From: Rhodobacter calidifons
GTDB lineage: Bacteria; Pseudomonadota; Alphaproteobacteria; Rhodobacterales; Rhodobacteraceae
Length of the DNA: 64,000 bases
Direction of reading: 5' to 3'
NCBI RefSeq assembly: GCF_011174775.1
Contig: NZ_JAANHS010000004.1
Coordinates: 186,001-250,000, forward strand
Part shown: positions 18,005 through 26,976 of the stretch, piece by piece
Position numbering within the stretch: position 1 is the stretch's first letter
Layout of the letters: each line of letters starts with the position of its first letter
Program-made: the position numbers and the translations under genes
Notes under the pieces: generated by a model
Databases searched by the model: none
What the model saw: only the letters and a program-made list of their open reading frames with translations
Told to the model about the DNA's origin: nothing

Positions 18005-18745
18005 TCAGATATTGGCCCAACCGCCATCGATCACATGGGCAACTCCCGTGGTGTAGGAGGATTCGTCCGAGGCCAGATAGACCACCAGCGCGGCGATTTC
18101 CTCGGCCCGGGCCATGCGACCGATGGGCTGACGAGCCGTGAAGGCCGCCCGGGCAGCCTCATAGTCTCCGGTAGCGCGCAGCCTTTCCTCCAGCGAGGGG
18201 CTTTCCACGGTTCCGGGGCAGATCGCGTTGCAGCGGATGCCCCTGCCGACGAAATCGGCGGCGATGGATTTGGTCAGCCCGATCACCCCGGCCTTGGTCG
18301 CGCCATAGACAAAGCGGTTCGGCGCGGCGATCACCGACGAGGCGACCGAGGACATGTTGATGATCGACCCGCCGCCCCGTTCCAGCATCCCCGGCAAGAA
18401 GGCACGGCACATGCGGTACATCGCCGTCAGGTTCAGATCGACGCTGAAGGCCCACTGCTCCTCGTTGCAGTCCAGGATCGTCCCGTTGGCGACATAGCCC
18501 GCACAGTTGAACAGGACATCCACGGCACCCGCCGCAGCGACCGCCGCCGCGATGTCCTTCGGATCGCGGACGTTCAGAATCCGGGTCTCGATCCCCTCCG
18601 AGCGCAGCTCCTCCAGCGTCGCGGCATTGATGTCGGTGGCCAGAACCCGAGCCCCTTCCCGCGCCATGGCCAGCGCGCTTGCCCGCCCGATGCCCTGCCC
18701 GGCCGCCGTGACCAGCACCCTCTTGTCCTTCAACCGATCCGTCAC
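18005..18745 (-). CDS. SDR dehydrogenase, probable 2-keto-3-deoxy-L-fuconate dehydrogenase
   Basis: A 246-residue classical SDR: cofactor motif TAAGQGIGRASALA, Asp in ATDIN favouring NAD, NCAGY, catalytic Ser in NMSSVASSV and YGATK. It closely resembles the DHRS6/BDH2 group (LDVLFN, GTILDCNEEQW-like, CPGTVESPSL, YLASDESSYTTG), whose bacterial members oxidise 2-keto-3-deoxy-L-fuconate. The start is GTG 18745, with GGGGAGG upstream. It lies 48 bases after the L-fucose-dehydrogenase-like gene, consistent with successive steps of oxidative L-fucose breakdown. 3-hydroxybutyrate dehydrogenase is an alternative. Confidence 0.78.
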   Translation of the reverse strand: MTDRLKDKRVLVTAAGQGIGRASALAMAREGARVLATDINAATLEELRSEGIETRILNVRDPKDIAAAVAAAGAVDVLFNCAGYVANGTILDCNEEQWAFSVDLNLTAMYRMCRAFLPGMLERGGGSIINMSSVASSVIAAPNRFVYGATKAGVIGLTKSIAADFVGRGIRCNAICPGTVESPSLEERLRATGDYEAARAAFTARQPIGRMARAEEIAALVVYLASDESSYTTGVAHVIDGGWANI

Positions 18746-18793
18746 GACTCGCCTCCCCTCTGCTTGCGTCCCCGCCCCCGGCCAACCGCCGCG

Positions 18794-20128
<1,335 letters not shown>

Positions 20129-20470
20129 TTACTGATAGGCGGCTTCCTTGCCGAAGTGCTTGACCAGCAGGTAGTAGAACGCTGCACGGTACTTGTTGCG
20201 CTCGGACTTGCCATAGGTTTCGACGGCGGCGTTGATGCCTTCCATGAGTTTGGGGCTGTCGGCAAGGCCCAGCTTCTTCATCAGGAAATTCTTCTTGATC
20301 CGCTCCAGCTCCTCTGGGTCAGAGGCGGCGACGGTCTGGGCGTCGTTGTCGTAGATCGAAGGGCCGCAACCGATGGTGACTTTGGTCAGAAGAGCCATGT
20401 CCGGCGTCACCTTGCACTTGTTCTTCAGGTCATCGGCATACTTCGCGATGAGCTCGTCTCTCTTACCCAT
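20129..20470 (-). CDS. DUF2853 family protein
   Basis: A 113-residue soluble, Lys/Tyr-rich helical protein beginning MGKRDELIAKYADDLKNK and containing VTIGCGPSIYDNDAQTV, characteristic of DUF2853. No function is established for the family. It stands alone: ahcY is 141 bases upstream on the same strand and a hairpin follows. An AT-rich upstream segment around 20530 contains CGTTAACG, a possible half-site of a CtrA-like box but too incomplete to call. Confidence 0.85.
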   Translation of the reverse strand: MGKRDELIAKYADDLKNKCKVTPDMALLTKVTIGCGPSIYDNDAQTVAASDPEELERIKKNFLMKKLGLADSPKLMEGINAAVETYGKSERNKYRAAFYYLLVKHFGKEAAYQ

Positions 20471-20611
20471 GTTGTCCTCGTTCCTGTTACCTGTCCCGTT
20501 CCGCCTTGTCCGGGCGGAGACCGCAACAGCTTACGTTAACGAGACCAAACGGCAACGGGAAATCTCTGCCATGCTTCCCCGCTGGCGACCGAGGGGCCGA
20601 AAACCCGGGCT

Positions 20612-22012
20612 TCAGTAGCGATAGTGGTCCGACTTGAACGGGCCGTCCACATTGACGCCGATATAGTCAGCCTGGTCCTTCCGCAACTCGGTCAGCTTTG
20701 CGCCGATCTTCTTCAGATGCAGGCGGGCGACTTTCTCGTCCAGCTGTTTCGGCAGGATGTAGACGCCGGGAGCATAGTCCTTGCCCTTGGTCCAGAGCTC
20801 GATCTGCGCCAGCACCTGGTTGGTGAAGCTGGCGGACATGACGAAGGACGGATGGCCGGTCGCGTTGCCCAGGTTCAGAAGGCGGCCTTCCGACAGAAGG
20901 ATGATCCGGTTGCCCGAGGGCATCTCGATCATGTCCACCTGGTCCTTGATGTTCGTCCACTTGTGGTTCCGCAGGGCCGCGACCTGGATCTCGTTGTCGA
21001 AGTGGCCGATGTTGCCGACGATGGCCATGTCCTTCATCTCGCGCATGTGCTCGATGCGGATCACGTCCTTGTTGCCGGTGGTGGTGATGAAGATGTCGGC
21101 GGTCTTGACCTCATCCTCCAGCAGCGTGACCTCATAGCCGTCCATCGCGGCCTGAAGCGCGCAGATCGGGTCGATCTCGGTCACCTTCACGCGTGCGCCC
21201 GCGCCGCGCAGGGACGCAGCCGAGCCCTTGCCCACATCGCCGTAGCCGCAGACGACCGCGACCTTGCCGGCCATCATCGTGTCGGTGGCGCGGCGGATGC
21301 CGTCCACCAGGCTTTCCTTGCAGCCGTATTTGTTGTCGAACTTCGACTTCGTCACGCTGTCGTTGACGTTGATCGCCGGGAAGGGGAGGAGGCCCTTCTT
21401 GTGCAGCTCGTACAGACGGTGGACGCCGGTGGTGGTCTCCTCCGACACGCCGCGGATCGCATCGCGCTGTTTGGTGAACCAGCCGGGAGTCGCGGCCATG
21501 CGCTTCCTGATCTGGTTGAACAGGCAGACCTCTTCCTCGCTGGTCGGCACGGCGATCAGGTCGGTCTCGCCTGCCTCGACCCGCGCGCCGAGGAGGATGT
21601 AGAGCGTCGCATCCCCGCCGTCGTCGAGGATCATGTTGCAGGTCCCGCCCTCGCCGCCGAACTGGAAGATGCGGTCGGTGTAGTCCCAGTAATCCGCAAG
21701 CGTCTCGCCCTTGATCGCGAAGACCGGGGTGCCCGAGGCCGCGATGGCGGCGGCGGCGTGGTCCTGGGTCGAGAAGATGTTGCACGAGGCCCAGCGCACA
21801 TCGGCGCCCAGGGCCTTCAGCGTCTCGATCAGGACGCCGGTCTGGATCGTCATGTGCAGCGAGCCCGCAATCCTTGCGCCCTTCAGCGGCTGCGAGGCGC
21901 CGAATTCCTCGCGGCAGGCCATCAGGCCCGGCATCTCGGTTTCCGCAATGGTGAGTTCCTTGCGGCCGAAATCCGCCAGTGCGATGTCCTTGACGATGTA
22001 ATCCGATGCCAT
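20612..22012 (-). CDS. ahcY: Adenosylhomocysteinase (S-adenosyl-L-homocysteine hydrolase)
   Basis: Splits S-adenosylhomocysteine to adenosine and homocysteine, relieving product inhibition of methyltransferases. The 466-residue tetramer-type enzyme shows the NAD motif [27 protein letters not shown], and the conserved C-terminal SDHYRY that closes the neighbouring active site. ATG 22012 follows AAGGAG; the in-frame extension to 22096 is not conserved-looking. It is divergent from the HD-domain hydrolase with 75 bases between starts, too few for a SAH riboswitch. In Rhodobacter capsulatus ahcY lies near the reg locus, as here. Confidence 0.97.
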   Translation of the reverse strand: MASDYIVKDIALADFGRKELTIAETEMPGLMACREEFGASQPLKGARIAGSLHMTIQTGVLIETLKALGADVRWASCNIFSTQDHAAAAIAASGTPVFAIKGETLADYWDYTDRIFQFGGEGGTCNMILDDGGDATLYILLGARVEAGETDLIAVPTSEEEVCLFNQIRKRMAATPGWFTKQRDAIRGVSEETTTGVHRLYELHKKGLLPFPAINVNDSVTKSKFDNKYGCKESLVDGIRRATDTMMAGKVAVVCGYGDVGKGSAASLRGAGARVKVTEIDPICALQAAMDGYEVTLLEDEVKTADIFITTTGNKDVIRIEHMREMKDMAIVGNIGHFDNEIQVAALRNHKWTNIKDQVDMIEMPSGNRIILLSEGRLLNLGNATGHPSFVMSASFTNQVLAQIELWTKGKDYAPGVYILPKQLDEKVARLHLKKIGAKLTELRKDQADYIGVNVDGPFKSDHYRY

Positions 22013-22048
22013 CCTGGCGCTCTCCTTGATCCTTGCTTGGGCGGGCAG

Positions 22049-22077
22049 ATAGCATCGAAACGGCAAACAGACAACAA
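22049..22077 (-). promoter_or_regulatory. Probable sigma-70 promoter of ahcY
   Basis: Read leftward, TTGTTG (22077-22072) and TGCTAT (22054-22049) are separated by 17 bases, a good -35/-10 pair. The -10 lies about 37 bases before the ahcY ATG. The same 75-bp interval must hold the promoter of the rightward HD gene. Confidence 0.45.
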
Positions 22078-22087
22078 AGGCCCGAAA

Positions 22088-22678
22088 ATGAAACAACCCC
22101 GCGCCTGGCAGAGGATGTTATCTGGCCGGCGTCTTGATCTGCTTGACCCTACGCCGGTCGATGTCGAGATCGAGGACATCGCGCATGGCCTGGCTTTCGT
22201 GGCGCGCTGGAACGGGCAGACCCGCGGAGACTGGCCCTATTCGGTGGCGGAACATTCGCTCCTGGTCGAAGAGATCTTCGTCCGCGCCAATCCGGGCATC
22301 TCGGCGAAGTGGCGGCTGGCGGCGGTGCTGCATGACGCGCCGGAATATGTGATCGGCGACATGATCAGCCCGGTCAAGGCGGCGGTCGGGCCGGGATACG
22401 GCGAGCTGGACCAGCGGCTGACGGCGGCGGTGCATCTGCGCTTTGGCCTGCCTGCGGTGCTGCCTTCGCCGATCAAGAAGGCGATCAAGGCGGCGGACAA
22501 GGTCTCGGCCTGGCTGGAAGCGGTGCGGATCGCGGGGTTCCGGGAGGCAGAGGCCGACAAGCTGTTCGGACGGCCCGCGCCGGAGCTGATCCACCGGCTG
22601 GAGATACGGCTTCGCCCGCCCGCAGAAGTGCGGGCGGACTATGTCTCGACCGTGGCAAGACTGCTTGCCGACTGCTGA
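22088..22678 (+). CDS. HD-domain phosphohydrolase (YfbR/5'-nucleotidase-like)
   Basis: A 196-residue protein with HD-superfamily metal ligands in [14 protein letters not shown] (His) and [15 protein letters not shown] (His-Asp, and a further Asp). It resembles the HD hydrolases related to YfbR deoxynucleotidase. The start ATG 22088 was preferred over far upstream in-frame starts, which would run antisense through ahcY. Divergent from ahcY, it may share its control region. Substrate is unproven. Confidence 0.8.
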   Translation: MKQPRAWQRMLSGRRLDLLDPTPVDVEIEDIAHGLAFVARWNGQTRGDWPYSVAEHSLLVEEIFVRANPGISAKWRLAAVLHDAPEYVIGDMISPVKAAVGPGYGELDQRLTAAVHLRFGLPAVLPSPIKKAIKAADKVSAWLEAVRIAGFREAEADKLFGRPAPELIHRLEIRLRPPAEVRADYVSTVARLLADC

Positions 22679-22691
22679 CAGCGGCCGGGCA

Positions 22692-22850
22692 TCAGCGGCC
22701 CGTGCGGCGCAGATGGTCGGCGGTGTTCAGGCCCTCGATCTCCATGAACTCGCGCGGGCTGCGCCGGACTTCGCGGCGGGGCAGGTAGCGTTCGGTCCGC
22801 TGATCCATGCGGGCAGCGATCAGCAGGGCTTCGGCGAAGATATTCAACAT
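22692..22850 (-). CDS. Small DUF1127-like protein
   Basis: Fifty-two residues starting MLNIFAEALLIAARMDQRTE, with the arginine-rich tail EVRRSPREFMEIEGLNTADH resembling the DUF1127 (YjiS-like) pattern of R-E-L-x-D-I-G-I. AAGGAGAAAGG lies just upstream of ATG 22850. It is divergent from the LysR-type regulator with 97 bases between starts, the usual layout for a LysR target. DUF1127 proteins have been linked to RNA turnover and metabolic switching in alphaproteobacteria; here the family assignment is by pattern only. Confidence 0.65.
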   Translation of the reverse strand: MLNIFAEALLIAARMDQRTERYLPRREVRRSPREFMEIEGLNTADHLRRTGR

Positions 22851-22947
22851 GACCTTTCTCCTTTTCGGTTTTCGATGATTGCTTTTGCCATTTCCTGGGC
22901 CATGATGCGACTCAGGAAGTCTGCATAAATGTAAGTTTGGCTATCAT

Positions 22948-23817
22948 ATGATTGAATGGCACAACCTGCCCTCGCTGACCGCCCTTCGGGCGTTTGCGGC
23001 TACAGCAGAGCTGCGGAACTTCAGCCAGGCCGCGCGGGCGCTGAACGTCACCCATGCCGCCGTCGCCCAGCAAGTCCGCGGCCTGGAAGAGGCACTGGGC
23101 CGTCCGCTTGTCCAGCGTGAGGGGCGCGGTGTCAGCCTGACCACAGATGGCGAGCAACTTGCCGCCGCCTTGGCGGAAGGCTTCGGCGCGATGCAGCGGG
23201 GTCTGGAAGCGCTGCGGGTTGGAGAAGCCGACCGTCCGGTCCGCATCACCCTGACCGCCGCCTTCGCCACGCAGTGGCTGATGCCGCGGCTGAAGGATTT
23301 CTGGCAAAAGCACCCAGACATCGGCCTGTCGCTGCATCCCGACAGCAAGGTCGTCGATCTGCACCGCGAACGCATGGACGTGGGCATCCGCTATGGCAAC
23401 GGCAACTGGCCGGGTGTCGAGACGGAATATCTGACCTCGGCCCGGCTGGTGATCGCAGGCGCGCCCTCGCTGATCGGGAATCGCGACCCGACCATCGCGG
23501 ACATGGCCGGCATGGACTGGATCCTGTCGCGGAACTGGCCGGAACAGGATGCCTATCTGCGACAACTGGGACTGGACCCGGCGAAGCTTAGCAGCACGGA
23601 TATCAGCACCGAGGAACTGGCGTTGGCCGCCGCGCGGCAGGGATTGGGGCTGGTGGTGGAAAGCGTCGCCCTGATCGAGACCGACGTGGCCGAAGGCAGG
23701 TTGCGCATCGTGCACGAAAGCCGCGAAAAGCTGCCGGCCTATTTCATCGTGTCACTGCCCGGTCCAAAACGCGCAGCAGCCCGGGCATTTCTGAAATGGC
23801 TCAGATCCCTGGCCTAG
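22948..23817 (+). CDS. LysR-type transcriptional regulator, GcvA-like
   Basis: The 289-residue protein opens with the GcvA-type winged helix LPSLTALRAFAATAELRNFS and recognition region AARALNVTHAAVAQQVRGLE (about residues 8-65), followed by the effector domain with typical LTAAFATQWLMPRL and MDVGIRYGNGNWPG. ATG 22948. It stands divergent to the 52-aa DUF1127-like gene, its most probable target, and is convergent with hvrA (four bases between stops). Effector unknown. Confidence 0.9.
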   Translation: MIEWHNLPSLTALRAFAATAELRNFSQAARALNVTHAAVAQQVRGLEEALGRPLVQREGRGVSLTTDGEQLAAALAEGFGAMQRGLEALRVGEADRPVRITLTAAFATQWLMPRLKDFWQKHPDIGLSLHPDSKVVDLHRERMDVGIRYGNGNWPGVETEYLTSARLVIAGAPSLIGNRDPTIADMAGMDWILSRNWPEQDAYLRQLGLDPAKLSSTDISTEELALAAARQGLGLVVESVALIETDVAEGRLRIVHESREKLPAYFIVSLPGPKRAAARAFLKWLRSLA

Positions 23818-23821
23818 GCGA

Positions 23822-24136
23822 TCAGATCGCCATATCCTCGGGCTTCTTGCCCTTGGCCAGCGCCTCGGAAAACCAGCGCGGCTTGCGGCCCCGGCCCGAC
23901 CAGGTATCGGCGGGATTGGCGGGATTCGCATATTTCGCCACCGACGGAGAGCGTTTGCGACCCGTCGAAACGCCGGTCAATTCGGCCAGCGAAAAACCTC
24001 TCGCCTTTGCGATTTCATCAAGCTCGGCAAGCAGTTCCTTCTTGCGACGATCCTCGAATCCCGCAATCGCCTTTGCTACCTGAGATTGCAGATCCTTCAG
24101 CTCTTTCAAGGAAAGGCTATTCAAATCGACGTTCAA
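23822..24136 (-). CDS. hvrA: H-NS-like trans-acting regulator HvrA
   Basis: A 104-residue nucleoid protein: N-terminal oligomerising helix region LSLKELKDLQSQVAKAI and C-terminal DNA-binding motif TWSGRGRKPRWF. In R. capsulatus HvrA tunes light-harvesting/reaction-centre and nitrogen-fixation genes and follows regA, exactly as here. I place the start at TTG 24136, because GGGAG lies eight bases before it and the product then begins MNVDLNSLSLKEL as in homologues; GTG 24166 is the alternative. Confidence 0.88.
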   Translation of the reverse strand: MNVDLNSLSLKELKDLQSQVAKAIAGFEDRRKKELLAELDEIAKARGFSLAELTGVSTGRKRSPSVAKYANPANPADTWSGRGRKPRWFSEALAKGKKPEDMAI

Positions 24137-24205
24137 TGTCCGATCTCCCGTGGATAAGTCCCGCACTTGATAGGACGAATACCGGGCGCACGCAAGGAAA
24201 CCGCA

Positions 24206-24760
24206 CTATTTGGGGCTGCGCTTTGCCAGAATGCGCTGCAATGTGCGGCGGTGCATGGACAACCGACGCGCGGTTTCCGAGACATTTCGGTCGCACATCT
24301 CGTAGACCCGCTGGATGTGTTCCCAGCGCACACGATCCGCCGACATCGGGTTTTCCGGTGGTTCGGGCAGGGCACCGCCGCGGGCCAGAAGGGCTTTGGT
24401 CACGTCATTCGCATCCGCCGGTTTCGACAGATAGTCGATGGCCCCGATCTTGACCGCCGCAACCGCAGTTGCAATCGCCCCGTATCCGGTCAGCACCACC
24501 ACGCGGCAGGAGGGGCGGTTTTCGTGCAGGACCTCGATCACCTCAAGCCCGTTGCCGTCTTCAAGCCGCAGGTCCACAACGGCATAGGCCGGAGGTCGCG
24601 CCAGCGCCTTGGCACGACCTTCGGCCACGCTTTGCGCCGTTTCGGGCAGGAAGCCGCGTTTCTCCATCGCCTTGGCAAGCCGCTTCACGAAGGGCTCGTC
24701 ATCGTCGACCAGCAAGAGCGTGCGATCCGGGCCAAGCTCTGCGGCGAAGTCATCAGTCAT
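24206..24760 (-). CDS. regA: Response regulator RegA/PrrA
   Basis: Global redox response regulator of 184 residues. The acidic pocket is LLLVDDDEPF, the phosphoacceptor Asp63 is in AVVDLRLEDGNG, the conserved Thr in VVLTGYG and Lys in LSKPA. The Fis-like C-terminal helix-turn-helix NVSETARRLSMHRRTLQRIL is nearly invariant in this family. ATG 24760 is chosen over 24766 for spacing to AGGA and match to the known 184-residue length. It is co-transcribed after senC and before hvrA, and receives phosphate from RegB. Confidence 0.97.
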   Translation of the reverse strand: MTDDFAAELGPDRTLLLVDDDEPFVKRLAKAMEKRGFLPETAQSVAEGRAKALARPPAYAVVDLRLEDGNGLEVIEVLHENRPSCRVVVLTGYGAIATAVAAVKIGAIDYLSKPADANDVTKALLARGGALPEPPENPMSADRVRWEHIQRVYEMCDRNVSETARRLSMHRRTLQRILAKRSPK

Positions 24761-24783
24761 CGGCATTCCTGTATCGGTTTAGG

Positions 24784-25413
24784 TCATTTCATTGCAGCTT
24801 TGCCTGCCTCGACAAAACAGGCAACGCTTTCCGCCATCTGTTCGGATGTAATCTCGCGGCGGAAGAAATCCACAAAACCCGTTCCCGGCAACATCAGATA
24901 GGTGAAGGTCGAATGGTCAATCAGGTAGAATTCGTCACCGGTGTCGCGGCGCTTGTAGAAGGTCTTGTAAGCCTGCGAGGCCGCCCGGACCTGCTCGGCA
25001 CTTCCGGTCAGCGCCACCAGCTTGGGGTGCAGGTTCGTTTCGTAATCGGCAAGGGTTTCGGGCGTGTCGCGTTCGGGGTCGATCGAGATGAAGACCGGAG
25101 TCACGTCGATGCCGCGCTGGTCCAGAATGTCCACCGCCTCGACATTGCGCGACATGTCCAGCGGGCAGACATCGGGGCAGAAGGTATAGCCGAAATAGAC
25201 AAGCGACGGTTTCGTCAGCACCTCGGCATCCGTCACCGTCTGGCCGGCGCTGTTGACCAGAGTGAACGGCCCGCCGATCTCGCCGCCCGCGACCTGGCCC
25301 TGGCGGCACTGGGCAAAGGCGTCGGCCGGGCGGTCGGAGAGGACATACCAGGCCGATGCCCCCAGCAAGGCGGCAAGGGCCGCAGCAGCCACGGTTGCGT
25401 AAACTCTTGTCAT
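24784..25413 (-). CDS. senC: SCO1/SenC/PrrC-family copper protein
   Basis: A 209-residue, N-terminally anchored periplasmic protein (hydrophobic VYATVAAAALAALLGASAWY). Thioredoxin-like fold with copper-binding YTFCPDVCPLD and the distant ligand His in LIDHSTFTY. The family helps assemble the CuA/CuB centre of cytochrome oxidase and has been linked to RegB/PrrB signalling. ATG 25413 follows GGGAG. It is the first gene of senC-regA-hvrA and diverges from regB with 95 bases between chosen starts. Confidence 0.95.
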   Translation of the reverse strand: MTRVYATVAAAALAALLGASAWYVLSDRPADAFAQCRQGQVAGGEIGGPFTLVNSAGQTVTDAEVLTKPSLVYFGYTFCPDVCPLDMSRNVEAVDILDQRGIDVTPVFISIDPERDTPETLADYETNLHPKLVALTGSAEQVRAASQAYKTFYKRRDTGDEFYLIDHSTFTYLMLPGTGFVDFFRREITSEQMAESVACFVEAGKAAMK

Positions 25414-25508
25414 CTGCCTGTCTCCCAAGGATCAACGGGTCGCATTGATCTCAGATGGGTGCAGCCTTAACAATGGGCAATCCGCCGACAAGGACATCCA
25501 GTCACAGC

Positions 25509-26900
25509 ATGGCCAGCTTCACCACCGGCTTTCTACCCCGGGAGACCGGGACCAACTGGGTGCGCCTGAGAACGCTGATCCTCTTGCGCTGGATGGCGAT
25601 TGCGGGGCAGATCGCGGCGATCCTGGTCGCAAGCCAGATCTACGGGCTTGACCTGCCGCTTGGGCCCTGCGCCCTGGCGGTCGGGGCCTCGATCCTGGCA
25701 AACCTTGCCCTGGTCATGCTGTTCCCGGAAAGTCGCAGGCTGTCCGAGGCCGAAGCCTTCCTGACCCTGCTGTTCGATCTTGCCCAGCTTGGCATCCTGA
25801 TTGTTCTGACCGGCGGGCTGACCAACCCCTTCGCGATCCTGGTTCTGGCTCCGGTCACGATTTCGGCCAGTGTCCTGCGCCTGCGGTCCACCATCGCGCT
25901 TGGCGCGCTGGCGATCCTGATCGTGACTGCCGCACTGACCTGGCACCTGCCCCTGCGCTTTGCCGACGGGCGCGAACTGGTCATCCCTCCCCTGTTCGTC
26001 TTCGGCTTCTGGCTATCGATCGTGATCGGCATCCTGTTTCTGGGGCTCTATTCGCGCCGGGTGTCCAGCGAGATGCGGTCGATGTCCGAGGCGCTGCTGG
26101 CCACTCAGATGGCGCTGGCGCGCGAGCAGAAGCTGACCGACCTTGCCGGCGTTGTCGCCGCCGCCGCGCATGAGCTTGGCACGCCCCTGGCCACGATCAA
26201 GCTGGTCAGTGCCGAACTGATCGAGGAACTGGACGGCCAGCCCGAATTGCAGGAGGACGCCCGGCTGATCCGGGCGCAGGCCGACCGCTGCCGCGACATC
26301 CTGCGCGACATGGGGCGGGTCGGGAAGGACGACCGCTACCTGCGGCAGGCGCCGCTGTCCGCGGTCCTGCGCGAGGCGGCAGAGCCGCATCTTGGCCGCG
26401 GCAAGGAAGTGATCTTCACCTGCGGTCCTGTCCAGGACGGCAGCGACGAACAGCCAGCAATCCAGCGCCGGCCCGAGATCATCCATGGCCTGCGCAACCT
26501 GGTGCAGAATGCGGTCGATTTCGCCCGGTCGCGCGTCTGGATCGAGGGCGAATGGACCGCTCAACGGGTGATCGTCCGCATCACCGACGACGGCGACGGT
26601 TTTCCTGCCAGCGTCATCGGGCGGATCGGCGACCCCTTCGTGCGGGCGCGGCGCAGCGACCCGGAACGCGACCAGCGCCCGGGCTATGAAGGCATGGGCC
26701 TGGGGCTGTTCATCGCCAAGACCCTGCTGGAGCGATCGGGGGCAGAACTGTCCTTCGCCAATGCGACCGACCCTTTTCTCGCCCCGAAGGACCGCCCGGA
26801 GCGCTGTGGCGCGGTTGTCGAGGCGGTCTGGGATGCCGGCGACCTTGTCACCGCGCCCGCACCCGGCGGTCTGGGCGAAAACGCCCGCATCGACGGATGA
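25509..26900 (+). CDS. regB: Redox-sensing histidine kinase RegB/PrrB
   Basis: A 463-residue kinase with about six membrane helices at the N terminus, including the quinone-site heptad GGLTNPF, the H-box VVAAAAHELGTPLATIKL, the redox-active cysteine in DRCRDIL, and ATPase boxes NLVQNAV, DDGDGFP and GYEGMGLGLFIAK. ATG 25509 places 16 residues before WVRLRTLILLRWM, the same as in PrrB of R. sphaeroides; ATGs at 25455 and 25473 are in frame but have no better ribosome site. It phosphorylates RegA under reducing conditions to control photosynthesis, respiration and carbon/nitrogen fixation. Confidence 0.97.
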   Translation: MASFTTGFLPRETGTNWVRLRTLILLRWMAIAGQIAAILVASQIYGLDLPLGPCALAVGASILANLALVMLFPESRRLSEAEAFLTLLFDLAQLGILIVLTGGLTNPFAILVLAPVTISASVLRLRSTIALGALAILIVTAALTWHLPLRFADGRELVIPPLFVFGFWLSIVIGILFLGLYSRRVSSEMRSMSEALLATQMALAREQKLTDLAGVVAAAAHELGTPLATIKLVSAELIEELDGQPELQEDARLIRAQADRCRDILRDMGRVGKDDRYLRQAPLSAVLREAAEPHLGRGKEVIFTCGPVQDGSDEQPAIQRRPEIIHGLRNLVQNAVDFARSRVWIEGEWTAQRVIVRITDDGDGFPASVIGRIGDPFVRARRSDPERDQRPGYEGMGLGLFIAKTLLERSGAELSFANATDPFLAPKDRPERCGAVVEAVWDAGDLVTAPAPGGLGENARIDG

Positions 26901-26907
26901 GCCCGGA

Positions 26908-26923
26908 TTAACCGGCAATTAAC
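26908..26923 (+). promoter_or_regulatory. Perfect CtrA box upstream of the PAS-domain gene
   Basis: TTAA-CCGGCAA-TTAAC matches the CtrA consensus TTAA-N7-TTAAC at every fixed base. It lies 54 bases before ATG 26977 in the 76-bp gap after regB. A further TTAA follows at 26943. Confidence 0.7.
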
Positions 26924-26976
26924 CGTTCCCGTCTAGCTTTCGTTAAAGTTGTTTCCTTTTCAGGAGTCCTTGCGGA

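Noticed and set aside
20521-20545. CtrA box before the DUF2853 gene
   Set aside because: Only one TTAAC half is present; the second half does not match at seven-base spacing.
22013-22087. SAH riboswitch before ahcY
   Set aside because: Only 75 bases separate the divergent starts and the conserved SAH-riboswitch core is not there; a plain promoter fits.
22844-22903. A 19-codon gene (MAQEMAKAIIENRKGERSC) upstream of the DUF1127-like gene
   Set aside because: It looks protein-like and overlaps the next start, but it has no ribosome site and no start further upstream. Kept only as a remark.
25455-25508. Longer start for regB
   Set aside because: In-frame ATGs at 25455 and 25473 have no ribosome site, and the 25509 start matches the family's N-terminal length exactly.
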